Below, one piece after another: positions 18,910 through 27,280 of a DNA stretch of 64,000 bases. This stretch comes from Rhizobium sp. BT04. Its GTDB lineage: Bacteria > Pseudomonadota > Alphaproteobacteria > Rhizobiales > Rhizobiaceae. How positions within the stretch are numbered: position 1 is the first letter of the stretch; every line of letters starts with the position of its first letter. A program made the position numbers and the translations under genes. Location of the stretch: positions 558,001 to 622,000 of the forward strand of contig NZ_CP125652.1 in assembly GCF_030053135.1 (NCBI RefSeq), read 5' to 3'. The notes below the pieces were generated by a model. The model made no database searches. It saw nothing but the letters and a program-made list of their open reading frames with translations, and was not told the DNA's origin.

Positions 18910-19989
18910 ATGAGCGGGCTCGAGCTCAGGAACATCGTTAAGAATTTCGGCGCCGTCGAGGTCATCCGCGATGTCTCGCTTGAGGTCAATGACGGCGAGT
19001 TCGTCGCTTTCGTCGGCCCGTCCGGCTGCGGGAAATCGACGCTGCTGCGGCTGATCGCCGGCCTCGATAAGCCCACCGGCGGCAGCATCGCCATCGACGG
19101 CAAGGATGTCACCGGGATCGGCGCCGCCGATCGGGGCCTGGCCATGGTCTTCCAGTCCTACGCGCTGTATCCGCATATGAGCGTGCGCGAGAATCTCGCC
19201 TTCGGTTTGGAGAACACCAAGGTGGCAAAGGCCGAGATCGAAGCGCGCATCGCTGACGCCGCCCGCATGCTCGAGATCGAGCCTTTCCTGCAGCGCCGTC
19301 CGGGCCAGCTCTCCGGCGGCCAGCGCCAGCGCGTCGCCATCGGCCGAGCCATCGTGCGGCGGCCGGATGCCTTCCTGCTCGACGAGCCGCTGTCCAATCT
19401 CGACGCCGAACTCAGGGTCAGCATGCGCGCCGAACTCGCCGCCCTCCACGCCCGTCTCAAGGCGACGATGATCTATGTCACTCATGACCAGGTCGAGGCG
19501 ATGACGCTTGCCAACCGCATCGTCGTGCTGAGAGGCGGCAGGATCGAGCAGGTGGGAACGCCGCTGGAACTCTACAACAAGCCGGCCAACCGCTTCGTCG
19601 CCGGTTTCATCGGCGCGCCGCATATGAATTTCCTGGAAGGCGCCATCGTCGGCCACGACGCCGGTTTCACGCAAGTCGAAACAGTCGGCGGCCAGCGGCT
19701 TTCCGTTGTTGCCCGGGAGGCGCATCCGATCGGCGAGAGAGTCAGCATCGGCATCCGGCCGCAACATATCACCCTTGCCGACGCGGGTTCAGCGGGCAGG
19801 CTGGATACCCGTGTTACCCTTGTCGAGGAACTGGGCTCGGAGACCGTCGTCCACGCCGACGCAGGCGGGAAGAAACTGATTGCCGTCTTTGCCGGCCAGC
19901 AGCGGTTGAAATCCGGCGACAGCCTACCGCTGCATCTCGATCCCGAGGTCCTGCACCTCTTCGGCGAGGAGGGACGGCGTCTGTCTTAA
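18910..19989 (+). CDS. Sugar ABC transporter ATP-binding protein, UgpC/MsmK type
   Basis: A 359-residue ATPase. ATG 18910 has GGAGAG upstream; the frame is open earlier but lies in the permease gene. Walker A is GPSGCGKST, the Q-loop is VFQSYALYPHMSV, the signature LSGGQRQRV and Walker B FLLDEPLSNLD, with the H-loop YVTHD. The C-terminal ~120 residues form the MOP-like beta domain with IGIRPQHI, typical of UgpC/MalK ATPases. It completes the CUT1 importer of this operon. Confidence 0.94.
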   Translation: MSGLELRNIVKNFGAVEVIRDVSLEVNDGEFVAFVGPSGCGKSTLLRLIAGLDKPTGGSIAIDGKDVTGIGAADRGLAMVFQSYALYPHMSVRENLAFGLENTKVAKAEIEARIADAARMLEIEPFLQRRPGQLSGGQRQRVAIGRAIVRRPDAFLLDEPLSNLDAELRVSMRAELAALHARLKATMIYVTHDQVEAMTLANRIVVLRGGRIEQVGTPLELYNKPANRFVAGFIGAPHMNFLEGAIVGHDAGFTQVETVGGQRLSVVAREAHPIGERVSIGIRPQHITLADAGSAGRLDTRVTLVEELGSETVVHADAGGKKLIAVFAGQQRLKSGDSLPLHLDPEVLHLFGEEGRRLS

Positions 19990-20019
19990 GCGGCGGCTCG
20001 CGCTTGATTGATCCAGGCG

Positions 20020-20484
20020 TCAAGCCTTCCGAGGACGAACCTCCATAAACACGTATGGCGCGCCGGTTCCCGAGGGGATCGCATAGACGTCATAGACCGT
20101 GGCCGGATCGACACCCATTCCCAATGAGCCGGACGGCATCCCCGGCACGGCCAGTCCTCGGACCGGCGGCCGCTCTCGGAGCAGGCGCTGCACGGCATCG
20201 AGCGGAATATGCCCCTCAAGGTAGTATTCCTCCACGACAGCGCTATGGCATCCTTCCATTTCGGCAGGAACGCGAAGCCGTGCCTTGACTGCGGCAAGGT
20301 CGTCGGTGTTGCGGAGATCGACGGAATAACCTGCCTCTGCCATTGCTTTCGCCCATTCGTGGCAACAGCCGCAATTCGGGTCCTTGTAGACAGTCATTTC
20401 TGCCGGAGCCGTGGCACGGGCCTTTCCGCTCAACAACACCAGGGCAGAGCCCGCCATTGCAATGAAACTTCTTCTTCCGTGCAT
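20020..20484 (-). CDS. DUF411 periplasmic metal-binding protein
   Basis: A 154-residue exported protein of the DUF411 family found in copper and heavy-metal resistance clusters. The N-terminus (MHGRRSFIAMAGSALVL) resembles a Tat/Sec signal. Hallmarks are the Cys motif CGCCHEW (Cys38, Cys40, Cys41), EGCHSA, GHIPLDAV and the GLAVPGMPSGSLGM segment. GAGGAG lies 8 bases before the ATG. It is the last gene of the leftward copper cluster. Confidence 0.9.
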   Translation of the reverse strand: MHGRRSFIAMAGSALVLLSGKARATAPAEMTVYKDPNCGCCHEWAKAMAEAGYSVDLRNTDDLAAVKARLRVPAEMEGCHSAVVEEYYLEGHIPLDAVQRLLRERPPVRGLAVPGMPSGSLGMGVDPATVYDVYAIPSGTGAPYVFMEVRPRKA

Positions 20485-20539
20485 CGTCTGCGCTCCTCGA
20501 TGTCCTGCCGCCCGGATCGACCCGGGCGGCAGGAGGTGG

Positions 20540-20827
20540 CTATTTTACATTGGTGACGGTCAGCTTGCCATTCACACGCTCGGCAACGAACTCGACATTC
20601 GCGCCTTCTTTCAGTTTCTCGATCAAAGCCAGGTCTTCGACGCGGAAGACCATCGTCATCGCAGGCATGTCGAGGTTCTTCAGGTCCTCATGCTTGATGG
20701 TGACCTTCCTTGCCTTTGTGTCGACCTTGTTGACGACACCCTTGGTGAATTCCTCGGCGAATGCGCCGAAGGCTGCGCTGGCGCAGAGCAGGGTGGCGAG
20801 GCCGATTTTGATCATTGCAGTTTTCAT
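20540..20827 (-). CDS. CusF-like periplasmic copper-binding protein
   Basis: A 95-residue small protein with a signal peptide (MKTAMIKIGLATLL to AFAEE). The CusF-type fold region carries His46 (KHEDL) and Met57/Met59 in the MPAMTMVF motif, which match the His/Met/Met Cu(I) site of CusF. Met54 stands where CusF has the Trp that covers the copper. The start at 20827 was chosen because it gives the signal peptide; the longer frame runs back through the cupredoxin gene. Confidence 0.9.
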   Translation of the reverse strand: MKTAMIKIGLATLLCASAAFGAFAEEFTKGVVNKVDTKARKVTIKHEDLKNLDMPAMTMVFRVEDLALIEKLKEGANVEFVAERVNGKLTVTNVK

Positions 20828-20850
20828 GCGTGTAGCTCCTTTGTTGCAGA

Positions 20851-21330
20851 TTATTTGCCGGCGACGGTGACGTCGCCATGCATGCCGGCTTCGTAGTGAC
20901 CGGGGATCAGGCAGGCGAACTTGAACTCGCCGTCGGTGGTGAACTTCCAGACGATCTCGCCGGATTGGCCAGCCGGAAGACGGATGGAGTTGGGGTCGGC
21001 ATGTTCCATTTCCGGGAACTTCTCCATGACCTTCTTGTGCTCCAGGATCTTGTCTTCCTGATCGAGCACGAATTCGTGGTCGACGGTTCCGGCATTCTTG
21101 ATCGCGATCTTGACCGTCTGCCCTTTTCGGACGTTGAAGAGCGCAGGGGTAAACAGCATCTTTCCGTCGTCGGTTTCCGTCATCGTGACGCGGATGGTCT
21201 GTGTCGCCTTGGCCTTGTCGCCGGGTTCTCCGACAGTCATCTTCTCGCCGTGGCCACCGGCATGATTGCCGGAGGCAAGTGCTGGCGACGCGAGTGCTGC
21301 GAGGGCCAGTGCCATGAGATAATTCTTCAT
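20851..21330 (-). CDS. Cupredoxin (plastocyanin-like) copper protein
   Basis: A 159-residue exported blue-copper-type protein. After a signal peptide (ending near SPALAS) comes a His/Gly-rich stretch. The cupredoxin type-1 ligands can be seen as His85 (DHEFVL) and the cluster Cys140-His145-Met150 in ACLIPGHYEAGM. AAGGA precedes the ATG. It sits between the multicopper oxidase and the CusF-like gene, with 32 and 23 bp gaps, so it is probably the electron or copper carrier of this cluster. Confidence 0.9.
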   Translation of the reverse strand: MKNYLMALALAALASPALASGNHAGGHGEKMTVGEPGDKAKATQTIRVTMTETDDGKMLFTPALFNVRKGQTVKIAIKNAGTVDHEFVLDQEDKILEHKKVMEKFPEMEHADPNSIRLPAGQSGEIVWKFTTDGEFKFACLIPGHYEAGMHGDVTVAGK

Positions 21331-21362
21331 CCGTCATTCCTTTTCGATGTTGAGATTGGACC

Positions 21363-22709
21363 TCAGCCGTTTGTCGGCTTTGGCGTGATTTGCGTTTTCG
21401 CGTCTTTGGCCTTGGTCGCGTCCGGAAGTTCTCCGGTCCATTCCCAGGCCTGCGTTCCGGGCGGGTTTTCGTACCAGCCGGGATCTGAGTAATCGTCCGC
21501 CGAGATCCCCTCGCGGACTTTCACGACCGAGAACATGCCGCCCATTTCGATCGGACCATGCGGCCCCCAGCCGGTCATCATCGGAACGGTGTTCTCGGGG
21601 ATGGGCATTTCCATTTCGCCCATGTCGGCCATGCCCTTGGTACCCATGGGCATGTATTCCGGCTGCAGCTTCCTGATCTTTTCGGCGACCTTCGACTTGT
21701 CCGCGCCGATGAAGGTTGGAATGTCATGACCCATGGCGTTCATCGTGTGGTGCGACTTGTGGCAGTGGATCGCCCAGTCGCCGAGATATTTGGCGTCGAA
21801 CTCGTAGGCACGCATCGCGCCGACGGGGATGTCGATGCTGACCTCCGGCCACCGCGCTTCCGGCCGCACCCAGCCGCCGTCGGTGCAGGTCACTTCGAAA
21901 TCGTAGCCATGCATGTGGACCGGATGGTTGGTCATCGTCAGGTTGCCGACCCGGACGCGCACCCGGTCATTCCTGGACACGACGAGAGGGCTGATGTCCG
22001 GGAACACGCGGCTGTTCCAGCACCACATGTTGAAGTCGGTCATCTCCATGATCCGCGGCACGTAGGAGCCGGGGTCGATGTCGTAGGCGTTGAGCAGGAA
22101 GACGAAGTCTCGGTCGACGCGCATGAACTTGGGATCTTTCGGATGGATCACGAAGAAACCCATCATGCCCATCGCCATCTGCACCATCTCGTCGGAATGC
22201 GGGTGGTACATGAAGGTGCCGGATTTCACGAGGTCGAACTCGTAGACATAGGTCTTGCCGACTGGAATATGCGGCTGCGTCAGGCCGCCGACGCCGTCCA
22301 TGCCCGACGGCAGGATCATGCCGTGCCAGTGGATCGTCGTGTGCTCGGGCAGCTTGTTGGTGACGAAGATGCGGACGCGATCTCCCTCGACAGCCTCGAT
22401 CGTCGGCCCCGGTGACTGTCCGTTGTAGCCCCACAGATAGGCGGTCATGCCGTCTGCCATCTCGCGTTCGACCGGTTCGGCGACGAGGTGGAATTCCTTG
22501 ACGCCGTTGTTCATCCGATGCGGCAAGGTCCAGCCGTTGAGGGTGACCACCGGCTGATAGTCCGGACCGGAGCTAGGGTGGAGTGGCGGCTGCATGTCCG
22601 CCGATTCCATCGTCGGAGCGTCGGGCAGACCCATCGCCGACGTCTTCGTCCAGGCGGCTGTGGCAAGCAGAGCAGCGCTGGCTCCAAAAAGTTGTCGTCT
22701 GTTGAACAT
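21363..22709 (-). CDS. Multicopper oxidase, copper-resistance type
   Basis: A 448-residue multicopper oxidase with a twin-arginine-like signal (NRRQLFGASAALL). All copper ligand motifs are present: HWHG (His127, His129), YHPHSDE (His169, His171), HPVHMHG (His262, His265, His267) and HCHKSHHTMNAM (His315, Cys316, His317, His321, Met326). The Met-rich C-terminal region (MPMGTKGMADMGEMEMP) resembles the copper-binding segments of CopA/CueO proteins. It probably oxidises Cu(I) in the periplasm, with the adjacent cupredoxin as partner. Confidence 0.93.
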   Translation of the reverse strand: MFNRRQLFGASAALLATAAWTKTSAMGLPDAPTMESADMQPPLHPSSGPDYQPVVTLNGWTLPHRMNNGVKEFHLVAEPVEREMADGMTAYLWGYNGQSPGPTIEAVEGDRVRIFVTNKLPEHTTIHWHGMILPSGMDGVGGLTQPHIPVGKTYVYEFDLVKSGTFMYHPHSDEMVQMAMGMMGFFVIHPKDPKFMRVDRDFVFLLNAYDIDPGSYVPRIMEMTDFNMWCWNSRVFPDISPLVVSRNDRVRVRVGNLTMTNHPVHMHGYDFEVTCTDGGWVRPEARWPEVSIDIPVGAMRAYEFDAKYLGDWAIHCHKSHHTMNAMGHDIPTFIGADKSKVAEKIRKLQPEYMPMGTKGMADMGEMEMPIPENTVPMMTGWGPHGPIEMGGMFSVVKVREGISADDYSDPGWYENPPGTQAWEWTGELPDATKAKDAKTQITPKPTNG

Positions 22710-22722
22710 GGTGTGTCCTTTC

Positions 22723-24189
22723 TCAATGACCGCCGCCAGCGCTGCTTTCGGAAGCAGCGGCGACCTCGGTCTCTGCCGAGGCCTTCGTCGCGCCGCCGCC
22801 GTAGATCGCAGGCGCCAGATCGGCTTCGGCGAGCCAGAAATCTCGCTTCGCGTTGACGGAAAGCAGGGTGGAGTTGATCTTGTCGCGGGTGTCCGCCAGC
22901 AGCTCGAAGGTGTTCGAGATCATGCCGTTGTAGGTCAGCAGGGATTCCTCCTCGACCTTGGTGCGCAGCGGCACGACGTTGTTGCGGTAGTGCCGCGCGA
23001 TATCGTAGTGCGAGCGGTAAGCCTCGTAGGTGGAGCGTGCTTCCGAGCGGACGTTGACGGCTTTCTCTGCCAAGAGGTTCGCCGCCCGCATATAGGCCAG
23101 CTCGGACTTGCGCATCCGGGCCTTGCCGGTGTCGAAGATCGGGATGGCGAACTCAAGCTCGACCTGCGCAGTGGTTCGCGTCTTCGTCTCGTCGTCCTCG
23201 ATTTCCCGCTCCGTTTCGAAACCGGTCAGGATCTCGAGGTCGGTCACATAGCGCGTCGCCTCGGTGAGGCCGTAGGATCTGGCCGTGGCCTCAAGGTCGA
23301 GCTTGGCGATCTGCAGGTCGATGCGGCTCCTGAGAGCCTCGGCCTCGATGGTATCACGTCTGACAACGGACTTGGGGAGCGGCGGCAGGCTGTTCGGAAC
23401 CTGGTAGTCCAGATCGGAGCCCCAGAGGCCCATCAGCCGCGTCAACTCCTCCTTGGCAAGACGGGCGGACAAGCGGGCCTTCGCCGTTTCCCCGGCGAGT
23501 TCGGCGACGAAGACATGTTCACGGGCCTGGGCGCCCTTGGCCATTGCGCCTGTCTCGCCGAGTTTCTCGGCGAGTTCGGAGGCCGCATCGGCAGTCGCCT
23601 GGGCGTGCTGGAGCTGCCCGACATTCTCCCATGAGGCGACCGCACCGATCCAGGCGCGCCGGGTGTCAGCGGCGACCTGAAGCGTCTTCACCGCCGCGAT
23701 CAATTGCGCCTGCCGGAAGCGGGTGTCGGCGATCGCCATGTCCCTGTTCTTCGTGGCGAGCGCCAGGATGTTCGTCGTGATCATCCCTTCGATCGTTTTG
23801 AACGCCTGCAGTTCCGGAGTTCCGATCCCGGTCGTGCCGATGGAGACGGTCGGGTTGATGAACATCGTCGACTGCCAGGCGTCGGCGGCGCTGTCGCCAA
23901 GATCGGCATAGGCGGCCTGGAGGCCCTTGTTGTTGAGCAGCGCGATCTGGACGGCCGTCTCGACGTCGAGAGGCTTCGTCCGAGCAAGCAGGTCTTTGAC
24001 CTGCGCGGCCGCCGATCGGGCCTGGTTCTGGTTCTGGATCCAGACGGTCTCTTTCGCCGTGACAATGGCGGTTTTATTGGCAACGGCGGTGAAGCCCGCC
24101 CCTTTGCGGGAATAGTCGGCGCCTGTAACGCAGCCGCTCAAGGCGAGCGGAAATGCCAGCGCCGCGATCAGTCTTGTGGTGCCGATCAT
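22723..24189 (-). CDS. TolC-family outer-membrane efflux lipoprotein
   Basis: A 488-residue TolC-like protein. The ATG at 24189 overlaps the stop of the small lipoprotein gene (ATGA) and gives a lipoprotein signal (ALAFPLALSGC). Two long alpha-helical repeats with Ala/Gln/Glu-rich coiled segments flank beta segments, as in TolC/CusC. No inner-membrane RND or P-type pump is encoded next to it here, so its efflux partner is unknown. It is followed by the multicopper oxidase after 13 bp, so both are one unit. Confidence 0.9.
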   Translation of the reverse strand: MIGTTRLIAALAFPLALSGCVTGADYSRKGAGFTAVANKTAIVTAKETVWIQNQNQARSAAAQVKDLLARTKPLDVETAVQIALLNNKGLQAAYADLGDSAADAWQSTMFINPTVSIGTTGIGTPELQAFKTIEGMITTNILALATKNRDMAIADTRFRQAQLIAAVKTLQVAADTRRAWIGAVASWENVGQLQHAQATADAASELAEKLGETGAMAKGAQAREHVFVAELAGETAKARLSARLAKEELTRLMGLWGSDLDYQVPNSLPPLPKSVVRRDTIEAEALRSRIDLQIAKLDLEATARSYGLTEATRYVTDLEILTGFETEREIEDDETKTRTTAQVELEFAIPIFDTGKARMRKSELAYMRAANLLAEKAVNVRSEARSTYEAYRSHYDIARHYRNNVVPLRTKVEEESLLTYNGMISNTFELLADTRDKINSTLLSVNAKRDFWLAEADLAPAIYGGGATKASAETEVAAASESSAGGGH

Positions 24190-24413
24190 GAGCCGCCTCC
24201 GTTCATGGGAGACTGCAGATCGTTCTGTCTGCGCCAGGGTTTGGGATCGACCGGCTGGCGGGCGACGTAACCTGTGATTGGCGACCTGTATGCCGCCGGA
24301 AGCGCGGACGGCTGAACGACCGCGGTGGGTAACGCCACCACGTCGGGAGGAAGCGTGGATGCGCAGCCACCGGCAACAAGCGGCAGCCCCACCACGAAAA
24401 ACGAGGGTTTCAT
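24186..24413 (-). CDS. Small predicted lipoprotein of the copper cluster
   Basis: A 75-residue protein with a lipobox (LVAGGCAS, Cys17) and a short Pro-rich mature part without recognisable domains. Its stop overlaps the TolC-like start, so the two are translationally coupled. I know of no assigned function; the position suggests it helps copper handling or outer-membrane assembly. Confidence 0.7.
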   Translation of the reverse strand: MKPSFFVVGLPLVAGGCASTLPPDVVALPTAVVQPSALPAAYRSPITGYVARQPVDPKPWRRQNDLQSPMNGGGS

Positions 24414-24480
24414 TATGAAATATCCGAATAGGAGATAGCCTACAGGGCGCTCGCCCAGAAGCAGGCAAGCGTCCGACTAG

Positions 24481-24496
24481 ACCCGATCAAGCGGGT
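24481..24496. promoter_or_regulatory. Short dyad upstream of the copper operon
   Basis: ACCCG-ATCAAG-CGGGT is a 5-bp inverted repeat between the Cys/His-rich gene and the lipoprotein gene, 68 bp upstream of the latter. It could be a regulator site, perhaps MerR/CueR-like, or a weak terminator of the preceding gene. The match is short. Confidence 0.3.
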
Positions 24497-24506
24497 GCCT
24501 CTCTCT

Positions 24507-24911
24507 TCAGATATTCGGGGGACGGTTGAGGGGCGGCAGTTCGCCAAGGGTCGTGCGGTCGTCGATGAACTGCCGGATCGAGGTTACGACAGGTCCGCCG
24601 ACATCCTGGCCTTCACAAATAATACCGAGCCCGCCACAGAAATCCTTACAGCATTCTTGCTTGACGGGCTTCGATACGCCATCTGCGTCATCGCTGGCCT
24701 CGCCTTGGGAATGGTCATGGACAGCCATCTTGGTCATGTCATGGCCATCGTGATGCTGCGCGGCATCGGTTTCGGACACGACCGCTGCCATTTCGGGGAA
24801 GGAGGAGCCGTGCATGGCGGCGCTGGCGTTCGACAGCGAGTACCCCGCCAGTGATACGATGATCACCAGCCGCATCATCACGAGCAGCCTGCTCATTGCG
24901 ATTCGGTACAT
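24507..24911 (-). CDS. Exported Cys/His-rich hypothetical protein of the copper cluster
   Basis: A 134-residue protein of unknown family. ATG 24911 is preferred because GAGGAG lies 10 bases upstream; the ATG at 24920 is too close to it. A hydrophobic N-terminus (VMMRLVIIVSLAGYSL) acts as signal or anchor. The mature part has a His/Met-rich stretch (HHDGHDMTKMAVHDHS) and a cysteine group (CCKDFCGG...IIC), both plausible copper ligands. It is the first gene of the leftward copper cluster. Confidence 0.7.
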   Translation of the reverse strand: MYRIAMSRLLVMMRLVIIVSLAGYSLSNASAAMHGSSFPEMAAVVSETDAAQHHDGHDMTKMAVHDHSQGEASDDADGVSKPVKQECCKDFCGGLGIICEGQDVGGPVVTSIRQFIDDRTTLGELPPLNRPPNI

Positions 24912-25073
24912 CTTGCCCATGCTCCTCGAACTACATGCAAAGCAGCTCGATTTCAATTGCAACTCACCTGTCGTCGATGTTCGAGTCCTTTATGTGGCAC
25001 GAACATCATCCCGTTCACGATCCTGGGGTTCGCCGCCAAGACCGGCCGCTATGTCGTGCTGACGCTGGCTATT

Positions 25074-25577
25074 TTAGAAGTTCTCGGCTGACCGCTTCCG
25101 GCGCGAGAACACCATGCGGTCGACCGTCTCGTCCCGGGCGACCAGCGTGTGCCAGGCCGCTGCGGCGAGGTGCAGCGCGACCATCGCCAGGATAATCCTC
25201 GACCCGATCACGTGATACGGCGCGATGGCGAACGAGAGATAGCTCGCGACGAACCCCATGCAAGCCTGTCCGATGATTGCGACGTAGAAACCGTAGTGAA
25301 GCGCCTTCGCGGCCCGCCCGGCCCATGGACCGGGCCTGTTGGTTTCGGGCGGCTGAAGGAGACGAAGAACCAGCCGCAGACCCATCAGCAGGCCGATCAC
25401 CATTCCCGCATAGTTGTGAAGTTGGTGCTGGACGACGTCCCAATAGGATGGTGTGAGACCCATGTGGACGGCGTGGTGGGTTTTCTCGATGCTGCCGCCG
25501 GTCAGATACTGGACCGGCACCATGAAGGCGACGAGCCAGTGGAGTCCTATCTGGGCGAGCGAGTAGCCACTCTTCAT
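25074..25577 (-). CDS. Cytochrome b561-family membrane protein
   Basis: A 167-residue inner-membrane protein with four predicted helices and conserved His residues in the b561 pattern (IGLHWLVA, ALHYGFYV, MVALHLAAAAWHTL), fitting two b-type hemes. GGAGAGGATCG directly precedes the ATG. It probably passes electrons between the quinone pool and a periplasmic partner. It diverges from the cytochrome c' gene, and the two may work together. Confidence 0.9.
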   Translation of the reverse strand: MKSGYSLAQIGLHWLVAFMVPVQYLTGGSIEKTHHAVHMGLTPSYWDVVQHQLHNYAGMVIGLLMGLRLVLRLLQPPETNRPGPWAGRAAKALHYGFYVAIIGQACMGFVASYLSFAIAPYHVIGSRIILAMVALHLAAAAWHTLVARDETVDRMVFSRRKRSAENF

Positions 25578-25810
25578 CGATCCTCTCCGAGCGAAGGGCG
25601 CAGACTAATCGGCGACGGTTAATGCTTTCTCATCGCCAGTTGCAAAAAGATCTGAGCGCTACAGATCAACCGCCGATTGGAAGCTGTGAATGCGCCGGCC
25701 GCCTGACGGGCGCGATCCGCCCTCTTGCTGCCCAGATAAAGATGGATATCCGGTCACGGCATCGGATATCCGTTGCAACATTATGGTCACCAATCCAGGC
25801 GGCGTCGTCG

Positions 25811-26362
25811 ATGAGATTAACAGTTGACGCGAACAAATTCGGACTGTTCGCCTTCATGGCGGTCCTGATGTTAGCAACCGTGTCTTCGGCCGCGGAGGAC
25901 ATTGTCGCCATTCGGCAGGCGGACATGAAAGCCATGGCCGCGGCGGCAAAGACGATCTCCGGCATGTTCAAGGATTCGACGACCTACAAGGCCAGCGAGT
26001 TCAAATGGGCAGCCGACACCATCCGCGACAGGTCCGGAGGCGTTCTCTCCGCACATTTCGCGTCCGAGGCCGACAGTCGGCAGTCGAAGGCCGGGCCGAA
26101 CATCCTTAGGGAGCGCGACCGGTTCGACCGCATCGCCAACGACCTGCGCGACTACGCCGTCGCGCTGGATGCCGCCGCACAGCAGAACCCCGGGCCGATG
26201 ACCGCCAGTATGCGCATGAAGCCCGGAGAGGCCATGGGTGGCGGTCCCTTCGGCACGCACATCCGCAACGAGCACGAACTGTCGACGATGGCGGCGGAAC
26301 ACGCGTTCCACCTCATGCTACAGACCTGCACGACCTGCCACACCCGGTTCAGGATGGAATGA
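25811..26362 (+). CDS. Cytochrome c'-family protein
   Basis: A 183-residue exported protein starting at ATG 25811, which gives a signal peptide ending near SSAAED. The helical body and the C-terminal heme-binding motif CTTCH (Cys173, Cys176, His177) close to the end (HTRFRME) are typical of cytochrome c'. The ribosome binding site is weak. It is divergent to the cytochrome b561 gene, with a 233-bp control region between them. Cytochromes c' usually bind gases such as NO; the role here is inferred only from the family. Confidence 0.88.
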   Translation: MRLTVDANKFGLFAFMAVLMLATVSSAAEDIVAIRQADMKAMAAAAKTISGMFKDSTTYKASEFKWAADTIRDRSGGVLSAHFASEADSRQSKAGPNILRERDRFDRIANDLRDYAVALDAAAQQNPGPMTASMRMKPGEAMGGGPFGTHIRNEHELSTMAAEHAFHLMLQTCTTCHTRFRME

Positions 26363-26530
26363 CGGCGGTCACCCGCCCGCAACCTCGATCAAAAAATGCG
26401 CATGTCGACGAAAAGGTTCAGGAAAACAACCGCATCCACCCGTGCCGGAAGCCCCGATGCTGCTCGCCGGCTCTTTCCAAATCGACGGGTCGCTCTAGCT
26501 TAAAGGGTATCTGACGAAAAGGAGAAAACC

Positions 26531-26740
26531 ATGACCGACGCACCGAATACGGCGACCCCGGCGCGAAGAGTGTTGCGGGGCCGCCCCTACAGCATCGGGG
26601 AATTTGCCAGGAAATACCGGCTCGACGACAAGGAGGCGAAGCGCCTCTATGAGAAGTTTGGCCCGTCTGCCACAGAACTCGACCTGTTGATGGCGGCTAA
26701 GCGGCGCCCGCCGGGCCTTCCGTCCAGTCTCGACGCCTGA
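26531..26740 (+). CDS. Small hypothetical protein
   Basis: A 69-residue protein with a good ribosome binding site (AAAAGGAG, 7 bases before ATG). It is basic, with a helix-rich middle (YSIGEFARKYRLDDKEAKRLYEKFG) that resembles a short DNA- or protein-binding helical pair. No family is recognised. The next gene starts 9 bp downstream, so they are probably co-transcribed. Confidence 0.65.
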   Translation: MTDAPNTATPARRVLRGRPYSIGEFARKYRLDDKEAKRLYEKFGPSATELDLLMAAKRRPPGLPSSLDA

Positions 26741-26749
26741 CGGCCCCTG

Positions 26750-27124
26750 ATGAAGATCCGAACCGGAGGCTGCCTTTGCGGGGCGGTCGCCTATCACTTG
26801 GAAGGCGAGCCGCTTCGTGTTGGCCTTTGCCACTGCGCCGATTGCCGCAAATCGAGCGGCTCGGCCTTCGTCTTCTTCGCGGTCTGGCCGCGCCGGGCTT
26901 TTTCCCACAACGGAGAGATCGCCATGTTCGCCGGCCGCAGCTTCTGCCCCACCTGCGGCAGCCGGCTTTTCTGCCTCAGGGAAGACGAGGCGGAAATCCG
27001 TCTCGGTTCGCTCGACCACCCGCCGACCGACCTTGCGCCGGACTATGAAGTCTGGATCAAGCGGCGGGAACCGTGGCTGCACCCTTTGCCCGGCGCCGGC
27101 CAATTTGCCGAGGATGCGGATTGA
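26750..27124 (+). CDS. GFA-family (glutathione-dependent formaldehyde-activating-like) zinc protein
   Basis: A 124-residue GFA/CENP-V domain protein. Zinc-binding cysteines are visible in GGCLCGAVAYH, CHCADCRKSSGSAF and FCPTCGSRLF, in the usual family order. Members are thought to bind a thiol adduct, but most have no proven substrate. It lies directly after the small hypothetical gene. Confidence 0.9.
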   Translation: MKIRTGGCLCGAVAYHLEGEPLRVGLCHCADCRKSSGSAFVFFAVWPRRAFSHNGEIAMFAGRSFCPTCGSRLFCLREDEAEIRLGSLDHPPTDLAPDYEVWIKRREPWLHPLPGAGQFAEDAD

Positions 27125-27280
27125 CGGTCGGTCCCCGCACCGAAACTTGACTTTTCTTACCAATATTTCATTTCCCCCATCCGCAATTCCGTGCCACTTC
27201 CGCGGCAACGCTAATGCACGGTTCATCTGCGCTGTGCTTATTTCATTGCGGGGCCGAGACGCTGACTGATCGAGGATGAC

